Shown one piece after another: positions 44,752 through 55,546 of a DNA stretch of 64,000 bases. Source of the stretch: Mangifera indica (Eukaryota > Streptophyta > Magnoliopsida > Sapindales > Anacardiaceae). The position numbers and the translations under genes are program-made. Where the stretch lies: contig NC_058146.1 of NCBI RefSeq assembly GCF_011075055.1, positions 8,122,001-8,186,000 on the forward strand, read 5' to 3'. The notes under the pieces are model-generated. The model saw only the letters and a list, made by a program, of their open reading frames with translations, ran no database searches and was not told the origin of the DNA. The stretch's first letter is position 1; the number at the start of each line of letters is the position of its first letter.

Positions 44752-47328
44752 ATACTATTCAAGTTAAACAGTCATCTCAAAACATTGTTGTCATGCTCCT
44801 AAACCAAACAAACCTTAATCAAGATTAAAACATGCTAAAGCTAAATTACAAAAAGTGAGAACAAAATCCTTACCTTATCGCCTTGGAAGAAAATTTCCTG
44901 CAGAACCCTCTTTCAAATTACCAGAAAATCACCTTGATCGCTAAAGAACACAGTACCACCTAAAACCCTCTTTAAATCTGATAAAAGTAAAAAAGGGGAT
45001 AAGGCCAAAAATCACATGATGTGATTCTTTAAATAAATCGTGTCAATAAACGATGTCACCACGATGCCTCACTTGATGCACGGTCATGCATCCTTTAAAA
45101 TTTTCAAAGCGACACACTATCCTTATCGTCCACGTGGAAAGCTCATGAGTAGGCATGCACCCTCCATGTACAATTGTTCCTCAAGCCAAAAATTGTTCTT
45201 CTATATATTTCATTGCCAGATTTCTTGAACATGTAATTAAATTTATTACATACATAAATTATGTTTACAAACAGTGATCTTAACAATCCTATATCATTTA
45301 CAAACTAGTTAACCACATTTTTGGTTTTTTTTTCCAATTATTTTTTTTTTTGAAAATTCAATCAAATTAACATAAAATTTCATTCTTATATTAAAACTAA
45401 CAATTTAAATATATAAAAATCATTCATACAACCTTGATATTTTTAGAAAAACAAAAAAAAAAATATTATACATAGTCTTCTATACATGTGAGAATCATGG
45501 AATATGTAACCAAACTAAAATACAAATTGGAAAACAACATTACAACTTCTCGAATAACTAGTACACTTAATCAACATTGATGAAAGAAAAATCTTCAATT
45601 AAACAAAAAGGCTCTACAATAAGTAAATAGTTAGAGAAATAGTAAGAGAAGAGTATTCATTAATGAATGAATGATGGAGGACTCATTCCATCTCATTGGA
45701 ATAGGCACTTCATTCTTCATTGTATATTTTTGTCTCAAATTTGACAAAATTGTGAACAGTTTGTGGGATGGAGTTGTTCAAATAATGAACAACTAGTGGA
45801 ATGGGTGTTTCTTATTCGTTAATGATAAATGGTTAGTTAATTGAAGTCTACAATTTTTCGTAATGAAATACCAAAATCGAAACAAAAACCAAAATTTATA
45901 AACAAAACCTAGAATGGACTGATTAATCAACTTTTTTGGGTTTAGTTTCCTTAGTTTCGGTTTGGTTTGTCATTTTTTCAGTTCTTTTTAGCAACCCTAA
46001 TGCACAATGCACCTCTCTAGTCGTTAACCCCAACTCTAAAAACCATATGTCGACCAAAGAGAGGCAACCATTGATTGACCAAGACAAGCTAGCCATCAAC
46101 CAACCACCATACTCTTAACCACAATGGTTGTATTCTGCATCACCAACACTTGACTCTTCAGTGTCAGAGCTTATCTCTCACTTCTCAATGAAGCTCCACG
46201 ACAAGCCCATGCCACAACTCAAAGATTTTCTCAACTACTACCTTGAAAAGCTTCTCGATGACTAGCAACATCTGTTGACTCAAGGAGTTGTTATATTCTT
46301 ATTTTAATGATAATAAACTAATATATCTCTAATCATATTGACTAATGACTTTGCTTAAGTATGAGTTTAGAATGCAAAAATTTATCTAATGCATTTGAAG
46401 GAATATCAAGATGGAAATCAAAGACAAGAGTCAAACAAAGAATTATTGAAGATTTGAAAAAAAAAACTCAAGTTTAGGTAGATTTTTTTTTTGTATATCT
46501 TGGAGCATTAGTCTTAATTAGAATACTTATTTGTATATGAAAGCTCACTCAAAAATTTGTTTTTATATCTTCAAATTTTTGGGTTAAAATGTCATTTTTC
46601 AAACTTATTGAGTTAAGCCAAATTTTCATCACATTTCATTAACTCATTTAATATTATGAAGTTTTGTGGACTACATTTTCATATTTCAAAGTTGGTTTTG
46701 AAGGAGTTTTCAAAAATAAGTTAATTTGTCACTTTTCAAAGTTTCAAGAGAAAATATGATTTTTCAAAAATTTAGGGAGTCAAATGTAGTAAAATTTGGT
46801 TGATAAAATTTGACCCGTTGAATTTTTGAATAGTAATTATCAGATCATCCAAAAGCCCTGTATTTTGGCTTTTAAAATGTCATTTAGTTTATTTGTAGGT
46901 GTTATGCTAATTCAACTAATAATTGTATTGATAAATTATTTAAATAATATATAAAATAATTTTATATAATTAATCATAAAAATTTAATAAAACTATTTGT
47001 ACACATTTTTTAGTACATAATTAAGTATATAGATGATTTTGAATTAAAAATAAAATAATATTTAACTACATGATGATATATTATTTATACATCTAATTAT
47101 ATACTAAAAATTATATATACATAACATTATTAATAGGAATTACTCTTCAAATCCCAACAACACCAAACCTCTATGGGTTATGGAAAAAATAATTGAATGG
47201 TTGGACTGGGTTAAATCGTCGGTCAAACCCCAGTCCAACATGGGCTTTAATTCCATGCATTTTAGGTTCATGTGTTTGACATTTTAAACAGCGAACCCGA
47301 CATTTGTTTTAATCCCTTGCAGAATGTT
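44752..47328. other. Intergenic sequence, no gene seen
   Basis: No supported coding region. It carries another copy of the dispersed AT-rich repeat at about 46,905-47,130. At about 47,150-47,328 it has sequence homologous to the region just past the 3' end of the minus-strand PP2C copies (about 19,950-20,100). Confidence 0.5.
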
Positions 47329-47376
47329 TAAGGACTAACAGTGTCTAAGAACACTAGAATTGACCACTCTGGTAAA
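47329..47376 (-). pseudogene. PP2C exon 4 tail, minus-strand relic
   Basis: AAGGACTAACAGTGTCTAAG and the following bases match the complement of the last PP2C codons and stop (3,904-3,950). Only about 48 bp survive before the strand of homology switches. Confidence 0.7.
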
Positions 47377-47884
47377 CACATAAACCAAATGTTAGGGAGT
47401 GATATCTAGATCTATTGGTGATGCATACTAGAAGAGACCAGAGTTTTCTGCTCCTAAAAGATTTGGTTGTACATCACTCCGTAGGCCTGTGCTGACAGCT
47501 AAGCCATTCCTTTACACTCGAGTTTTACAACCCAACGATAGATTTATCATATTTGCCTCCTCTGGGTTGGGGGAGCACTTGTCAAATGAGGAAACAACTG
47601 ATGTCGTTCACAATAACCCTCAAGATGTATATATCCTTTACTAAGAAGCACGAAAACGCACAGTAGTGTGCGTTTCCACGAATCTGAAATGTTTCAGTTT
47701 CTGAAACGGCCCGAAACTAGTACGAAACGTTTTAGGGCTGTTTCGATAATTTTAGATAAAAGGAAAACACGTTTCTTTAACAGAAAGAGTTTCCTATGCA
47801 TACCAGGATTCTGAAAGTGTATCATAAATGGATTCTGAAAGGATTTTGAAAGTAAATAACAAAAATAGTTTCCTGTGTGTAATA

Positions 47885-48035
47885 GTCTTCTGGGCGTCTT
47901 CTCTTCTTTGTTGTCAATCTCTTTTGCCGTCAATCTACTGGGCATCTTCTTTTCTTCTTTGCTGTCAATCTCCTGGGTGTCTTCTTCTTCTCTTCTTTGT
48001 TGTCAATCTCCTAGGCGTCTTCTTCTTCTCTGAAC
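47885..48035 (+). repeat. C/T-rich tandem repeat in the hAT 5' region
   Basis: A unit of about 36-48 bp built on CTGGGCGTCTTCTTC and TTTGTTGTCAATCTC is repeated about three and a half times. It probably lies in the transposase 5' leader. Confidence 0.75.
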
Positions 48036-48379
48036 AATGGCTGGAAGAAAGAAAACTCTAAAAAAAGTGTGCGTTTTCTTGCCCTTCTATGATATAAATT
48101 AGTTTATATAGATTTGAATTTAATGCATCTCTATATAATTTTGCATGCCTCTTCCAGATTTGTTAGCTTTCCAAGATTTGTTAGTTTTCCAAGACTTTTA
48201 TTTTATTATAAAACATATATTAAATTATTATATATATATCCCATTAGCCTGCCTTTTGCTCAAAGATTTTATATATCTCAGTCAATGTATGTTTTCTTCT
48301 AGATGTGTCAACGTTGGAATTCTAATTTATTATAAAATATATTTTAAAACATTAAATTATTTTATATGCTCTATTCCCC

Positions 48380-48410
<31 letters not shown>

Positions 48411-48718
48411 CATGAATATAATTTGTAATTATAATCCATAATTTATTTTATTAATAATTATTGAATATTTGATTTTATATAATTTAATCGAATAATTTTA
48501 TAGTTTGTAATTTAGTTATTCTTGTTTGATTTGAATATTATTTATAGATAAAAGTTTTCCTATAATTAAATTGATTTATTTATGTTTTCAATTTGTGCTT
48601 TTATTTCAGTTGTGTAGTAAGCTGCCAAGAAGAATAGTCGGTGATTTATGTGATTTGGTTGATTTTTTTGATAAATTCTAGCAAATTGTTGATGATACTG
48701 AATTTGAGTTAATCATTA

Positions 48719-51046
48719 ATGGATTCTGCTACTGGTAAGGAAAATTCTAATTCTAAAAGTAGTAGTAGTAGTGTGGGTTCTGCAAAAAAGAATAATGATG
48801 ATGACCAAAATCCTTTGTGGAAATATGTCACAAAAATTGAGAAACTTGGAGAATCAAGGGGTACATGCAAATGGGTTTGTAATTTTTGTCATAAAGAAAG
48901 GCAAAGGACTTATACTAGAGTTAAAGCTCACCTATTAAAAATTACGGGGAAAGGAATCGGTGCTTGTTCTAAAGTGAAATTTGAAGATTTAGTAGAAATG
49001 AGAAAATTAGATGATGAAGCTACCAATAAGGTTTATAATTCTCAACCTAAGGAAGTGTTATTGTCTAGCAGTACTACTAATGTAAATCAATCATTGTCTT
49101 TATCCTTACCGTCACCGAGTGGGTCAAATCTTTTTTTAAAGAAGAGAAAAGTTGATGATTCTCCTATTGCTAAATCTTTTGACATACAAACTAGAGCTCA
49201 ATTAGATGAGAAAATTGCTAGAATGTTTTACACTGGTGGTCTTCCTTTTAATTTTGCTAGGAATCCAAACTATATTAGTGCCTTTTCATTTGCAGCTAAT
49301 CATTCATTTGGTGGTTATGTGCCTCCTGGGTATAATAAATTAAGAACTACACTACTTCAGCAAGAGAAAACAAATGTGGAAAGGTTGTTAGAACATATTA
49401 AAAGCACTTGGATGGAAAAAGGGGTTAGTATTGTTAATGATGGATGGAGTGACCCACAAAGGAGACCTTTAATTAACTTCATGGTTGTTTGTGAATCAAG
49501 CCCGATGTTCATTAAAGCTGTTAATTGTGCAGGTGAAGTTAAAGATAAATATTTCATTGTTAATTTATTGAAGGAGATAATTGATGAGGTTGGTCATAAA
49601 AAAGTAGTTTAAGTAATAATTGATAATGCTAAAAATTGTAAAGGTGATGGGGAAATCATTGAAGGTATGTTTCCACATATTTATTGGACTTCATGTGTTG
49701 TGCATACTTTGAATCTAGCATTGAAAAATATATGTGCAGCTAAAAATGTGGAATCTAATCAAGAGACATATGATGAATGTCATTGGATAACTGACGTTTA
49801 TGGTGATGTTATGGTAATTAAAAACTTCATAATGAACCATTCAATGCGATTGGTTATGTTTAATCGATTTAGTCCTTTGAAATTACTTTCAGTTGCGGAC
49901 ACTCGTTTTGCTTCTGTTGTTGTTATGCTCAAAAGATTTAAATTAATTAAGGGTGCTCTAGAATCAATGATTGTAAGTGAACAATAGGGACAATATAGAG
50001 AAGACGATCAAGGCAAAGTAAGATTTGTTCGTGATAAAGTGTTGGATGAGAATTGGTGGGCGAAGGTCAATTACATTCTTGCTTTTACTGCACCGATTTA
50101 TGATATGATTCGAATGTGTGATACAAATAAGTCATGTCTTCATTTGATTTATGAGAATTGGGATTCTATGATTGAAAAAGTTAAATCAGTTATTTATGAA
50201 CATTAAGGAAAGTTTCCTACCCAAGATTCTCCTTTCTATTCAATGATCTATAGTATTCTTTATGATCGTTGGGCAAAAAGTAATACTCCACTCCATTGTC
50301 TAGCTCATTCATTGAATCCAAGGTAAATATCTAATTGAATTATCTATTTCTTTCATACTTATTTGATATATTTATTTATTAAATTGGGTATTAATTTGTT
50401 AACTATTTGATATATCTATTATTTGTGAAAGTTTTATAGTGAACAATGGCTTAAATGAGGTGAAGGTAGAGTGCCTCCTCATATGGATGGGGAAGTATCT
50501 ATTGAGAGGAACAAATGTTTTAGAAGGATCTTTTCTGAAGATAAGCATGTTAAAGCATTTGATGAGTATGCTAACTTCTCCCTCAAAAGTGGACCGTTTG
50601 AAGATCCTGACTCAATTGATGCTAGATTTAATACAGAACCGATGAAGTGGTGGGCATGTTTTGGTTCAAATGCTCCATTGCTTCAAAAGTTAGCATTCAG
50701 AGTACTTGGACAACCTAGTTCCTCCTCTTGTTGTGAAAGAAATTGGAGTACTTATTCCTTCATTCATTCAATTAGAATGAATAAATTAATTCCAAAACGT
50801 GCAGAAGATTTGGTTTTTGTTCATAACAATCTTCGTTTAATGTCAAGAGTTAACTCTAAGTATTATGATGGTAAGGAAAAGATGTGGAATGCTGGTGGAG
50901 ATGACTTTGGGAGTATGAAAGATGTGGGAGTTCTTCAATTAGAAAATTTGTCATTAGATGAACCAGAATTAGAGTCTGTTTTTTTCGATGAAGATGCAAA
51001 TGACATAATAGATAAGGAGAATGATCAAATAGAGAAAATACAATAA
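48719..51046 (+). pseudogene. hAT transposase, BED finger/DUF659/dimerisation type, four in-frame stops
   Basis: The start ATG at 48,719 gives a Ser-rich leader, then a BED zinc finger (CNFCHKERQRTYTRVKAHL). A DUF659 catalytic region follows (MEKGVSIVNDGWSDPQRRPL, later YWTSCVVHTLNLALK), then the C-terminal dimerisation domain with GQPSSSSCCERNWSTYSF. All parts are in one frame apart from a GT-AG intron at about 50,323-50,439. Premature stops are at 49,610, 49,985, 50,204 and 50,456. Each is a single codon change, so the gene died recently. It is close to the widespread plant BED/hAT families. It would mobilise this element only if supplied in trans. Confidence 0.92.
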
Positions 51047-51854
51047 ATATTTTACTATCTTTTAAATTTTTTTCATTATATTTTATTTGATGACTTTGAT
51101 ATTGACCCCTGGAAATTATTATTTTGATGAAATAATATTGAGTTTGTAGGTTGATTTATTTACATTTTGATAAAATATATTGATTTATATACATGCTTAT
51201 TTTCCATTTTAAAAGATGAATATATAAGTATTGATTTAATTTATACATACATGTTTCAAGAACTTGAATTTGTAATTTATTTTTGGTATAAAATTATTTT
51301 GTTATATGTTATTTTAAATTGGTTGAAAAAAATCAATTGTTGTATTTTTTTAATTAAAATATAGGTTATTGTATTTTTTATAAAAATTTCATATTTATAA
51401 AAAAAAAAAAAAAACCCCATATTTTTTATATTTACATGTTTCCCCACGTTTCCGTTTCCTACTTTTTTAAGAAAATACGTTTCCGTTTCCGTTTCCGTGC
51501 TACCTAGATCCTTTAATGCATCTACGATTTAGTAGATGTTTCACTTTTATAATCAGTCCATTCATTTAATTTCTACTTCCTTTCCTTTATCATATGTGCA
51601 TCCTCCGGGTTATGGGAGCACTTGTCAAATGAGGGAGTTGCTAGAAGACTTCTTATAAAAGCTTTAAAAAAAAGTAGCAGGGAAAAGGGATATGAAATAC
51701 AAAGAATTGCAGCAGATTGATAAGAAAAGTTAGGAGGCATATTCATGATCATATTTGTGTGGCTGTCATCTTTATAGATCATCAGTTGATGGGTAAGGGA
51801 ACCTCTTTACCAGAGTTGTCGATTGGAGGCTTCGTAGACACTGTTGGTCCTTAA

Positions 51855-52533
51855 AACTCAAACATTCTGCGAGGGATTGATGCAACTGCCAGGTCCTCTG
51901 TTTAAAATGTCAAACGCAATAATCTGAAATGGTCAGTTGGGTCTTTAGTCTTAGCACACCAGGTTCAGATATTTTCTGTATCCAATAGTTTTTCGGGCTT
52001 AAAGAAACTGGCATTGTACACAATTGCAATTGAAATCCCTTTTTTGGAAATGTCATCTTTAGTAAATAGATGAGACTCATCTAGCCAATTAATTTGTAAT
52101 CCATTTGACTCATACGGGTATCGAATTGCGTTTGCACAGTGGCAATCAAATTATGGAACATCTATTTCTGTGTTGCCAATATATGTTAGAAACGACTAAA
52201 GTTATCGTTCCTAGCTGATCCACTATTGGCTCTGTATATGGGTGTAGATGGCTTTGAGGCCATTAGATGGGAAATCCTCTTATGATACAGATTAATGAAT
52301 GGGAAATCCGTTTTGTGATGCAGCTTTGTGGTTGGAAGATTATCTTTATGAAAGGGATCACCCAACCATGAAGATAATGGCATGTTTAATGAAGGCTCTG
52401 TTAACCCAAGAACTTTCTAAACATATAGATCAAATTTGCCCGGTAACCTATAATCATGTTGTTAAGTATAGTGTCAATGTCATCCCAAGGCTGGATGTTT
52501 TCGTGGCAATAAAAAAGTTTATAATTTGTAATA
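51855..52533. other. Downstream PP2C flank and unidentified sequence
   Basis: 51,855-52,070 matches the sequence after the other plus-strand PP2C pseudogene (38,994-39,190). 52,299-52,533 has an open frame (MGNPFCDAALWLEDYLYE) that I do not recognise. It runs into the MITE at 52,534, so it may be an incidental frame or a gene fragment. Confidence 0.4.
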
Positions 52534-53329
52534 GGCCAAATAACTATGTCCCACCCAAGGTTTGATGCAAACCTACCTCCCACATGTTAACTATCGAAAA
52601 CTCGAATACCCATCTATCTCTAAAATTTTGTTGTTATTGTCAAAGTAAAATTGTCATTTATCAAAATATTTTTAAAAAATAAAAAATTGATCACATTCTC
52701 CTCCTAAATTTAAAATCTAACAATTTATTTTTACCCAAAATTTGAAAAATCAATATTTCACTCTAAGGTTTTTCTAGCTAGCACTATCGATGATCAAAGA
52801 CAAGGATAACGACGTTGTCTCTCCATCTCAGCTTCTCTCTCAATCCCGCTCCATTCCCGGCCTTTATTAATTGACTAAGCCTATTGACGAAGATGACTCC
52901 ATATGGAAAAACCCCTAAGGGGTTTCGTCACTGTATGGAAAAATTAAAATTTTGTCGTTGTCTAGAATCGCATCTTCATCAATGGTTTTGGTCAGTCGGT
53001 GATGACTGAAAATGGAGTGGGATTAAGACAAAAGCCAAAAGGGAGGGAGAATGTAGTCATCTTCATCTCCGTCTCTGGCCGATGGCAATGGTGGCTAGAA
53101 AAATGTTATGGTGAAATATTAATATTTCAAATTTTGGATGGGAAAAATTTGTTAGATTTTTAAACTTAGGAGGGAAATGCGATAAATTTTTAGTTTTTTT
53201 AATATTTTGATAAATAACAATTTTATCTTTGATAGTAACAACAAAATTTAATAAACGGATAGGTATTTGAGTTTTTAATAGTTAGTATACGAGAGATTCA
53301 AATCTTGGGTGGGAAATAGTCTTTTGGTC
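52534..53329. mobile_element. Foldback MITE of the GGCCAAAC family (member 3)
   Basis: It begins GGCCAAATAACTATGTCCCA. The right end is the inverted sequence GACCAAAAGACTATTTCCCA. The arms are imperfect inverted repeats of about 250 bp. Flanks are TTTGTAATA (52,525-52,533) and TTTATCATA (53,330-53,338), 7 of 9 matching. It lies outside the tandem duplication and has no coding capacity. Confidence 0.85.
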
Positions 53330-55546
53330 TTTATCATATTAATGATATAAACGATAATTTTACATAGAATGCAAAGTGGGAAACCCATTAGCACATTTTG
53401 TCTCATTAAGGGAACCATTGGCATCATCAGATGGGTGTGCACAACCTCCTTGTACTGATGAGGTGTCACAACACCCCAAGGGTATTTGTTAAACCAAGGA
53501 AAAGTATTCTACAAGATGTAACACATCTAGCTCAATCACTTTCCAATTGCTCGCACCCAATAGACTATGATGTGTCTTATATAATAGCATGACCTTTGTT
53601 GCATCTTAGTCATTGTCTCTCTATGTCACGATATCAAACAAGGACATGTCATTATATGTCAATGACGATTTATTTTGAAAACAAGTCTCATGTATTATTT
53701 GTGTTATTGACCTAAAACATATATGAACACATTAATGTGAAGATTGAACCTCATACCTATTACCAAGACAAACTCCATTGATTGAGCCTTATACCTATTA
53801 TGTTCAAACAAAGCCAAAACTCTTTAGTATGATTTCCCCTACTAATCTCTTGTAATAGTATTGAATTCCTCCAAGTTCAGAAAGGTCACAAAACATGTTT
53901 CTCATAAGTGCATCTTCTGTTGATCATTAAGTCTCGGACAAATATGGGTCAGTGTGTTCTTATGCTCTACTGTATATATTTGGCCTCTAAAATGATAAGA
54001 AGCCAAAAACTGTTTAACCACATGGTCATGTAGCCCTATCCAACCCTGGTATTTCCTTTTATGACCTAATGCTACATTTAAAAAAAAAAACCATAAATTT
54101 TGTTTAATGCTCATAAAAAATGACCAAAATCAAAAAAATACAAAATTTTTTGTGAATATTGAAAATTTTTACACCTAAAATTAAGATTGTTCAAAATTAT
54201 TCCAATACCAAACCGAACCAATATTCAAACTGTAAACTAATATAAAAAATAGGGTACTCATAAAATTAATTTAGTTATTGGATTGAAATATTATAAAAAC
54301 CAAAATTTTAGTTTAATTTTCAATTTATTAAAATTTGAAAACTAATTATCCAAACTAAATAGGCTTTCAAATTAAATAAATAATAAAAAATTATTTTATA
54401 TTAACAACAACTTAACAATACTACAAATCAAAAGTCAAACTCAAAAAACAATTGATTTTTGTATAAAAGTGGTTCGATTTTAGTTTGGAATTTTTTTAAA
54501 CCGTAAATTTGGTTTGATTCACAAATCAATCAACCGATTAGGTTACCCAATTTTGAACCATCCTACCCAAAGTTATATGTGCATTGCTTTATTAAGCACA
54601 TTCAATATTCTGATTACCCTCTAATTTGCAAGGGAAAATTCTTTATGCAAAATGAAATCTCATTAACCCCGTTACGTATAGTAAATTTTTAATCACCGCC
54701 TCAAGCATAATAATATTACAATAAATTTCTCAATATGTCATCTAAAATTACAATTAAATAGTAAAATTTTAAGTACCCCTATACCCTAAACCCCTCATTA
54801 TGTATATTAAAATTATAATTACTCCTTATTATGCAAAGTGAAATAACAATAAGCCCCTCACGTCCACACTAAACATGTTCCCAATACATGTAAGCTTCGC
54901 TCAATATCAAAAACCACTCCAAGATTTCAAAATATTGTCCAATTCATCTTAGAAATGATTCTTTCTCATGTGAATGCATTCCTACTTTTCTTATCACCGA
55001 TTAAATTCAAATATTAATCATCGACTCAATAATCAAATAAGTCAAATTCAATCTTAAAACAACTTTGTTAAAAAAAAAGAAAAACCCCTAAACTCAAGCA
55101 CATAATCTTGATTTACTTGGATGTTTTTCATGAAATATGTACAATGAAAGCAAGAAAAACTCATCGAATATAAAACAATATCCTAAAAAATAATACTTAA
55201 TTATATGATAATATATCATCGTTTGTACATAAAATTATGCATATAACACTCTTCAATCTTATTATATATTACATGGTTAGTTAGACACCAAATATTATGA
55301 TTAAAATACATTGATAAAATATCATATAAACTTTCCAATTTCTTTTAAAAAATACAAAACCTTTGGTTACTTTTTCCTAGTAGTCTTTCAGTTTACACAC
55401 AAAATAAAAACTTAACTGGACATTGAATCAGGATATGAAAAGATCGAAAGAAACGACAATAAAATGTTGCAAAAATATTGGATAGATACTGAAACGTCCT
55501 TATCCATGACCAAAATGAGCATTTCAAGTGAATTGGTTGCGTTGTT
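53330..55546. other. Intergenic sequence, no gene seen
   Basis: AT-rich. No supported gene or complete mobile element. 54,180-54,570 is rich in CCAAACCGAACC/GGTTTGGTTT-type runs like those at 2,280-2,700. Confidence 0.5.

Larger units (their letters stand above)
47641..51507 (+). mobile_element. Complete hAT DNA transposon with 8-bp target duplication
   Basis: The 3,867-bp element is bounded by ATCCTTTA on both sides (47,633-47,640 and 51,508-51,515), the 8-bp duplication typical of hAT elements. Terminal inverted repeats are CTAAGAAGCACGAAAACG at the left and CTAGGTAGCACGGAAACG read inward from the right, 15 of 18 matching. Both ends hold clustered CGTTTCC/GGAAACG subterminal motifs. The interior encodes a decayed transposase. 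The related PP2C pseudogene at 38,678-38,700 shows the empty site. Confidence 0.95.
47405..51854 (+). pseudogene. PP2C pseudogene, plus strand, split by a hAT element
   Basis: Exon 3 of the PP2C family is at about 47,408-47,628 (ATCTAGATCTATTGGTGATG onward), with an early stop where Leu should follow DAY and with DGLWEH decayed. The donor-side intron sequence is interrupted at 47,640 by the hAT element and resumes at 51,516 (ATGCATCTACGAT). At 51,587-51,635 part of exon 3 appears a second time and runs straight into exon 4 (about 51,640-51,854) without an intron. Exon 4 is frameshifted. Exons 1 and 2 are absent. Confidence 0.85.

Noticed and set aside
45936..46118. 60-aa open frame beginning MGLVSLVSVWFVIFSVLF, resembling a signal peptide
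   Set aside because: The hydrophobic start comes from T-rich sequence, and the rest has no recognisable domain and ends quickly.
52299..52565. 88-aa open frame beginning MGNPFCDAALW
   Set aside because: Not recognised, and its end lies inside a MITE. It could be a gene fragment, but nothing supports a product.
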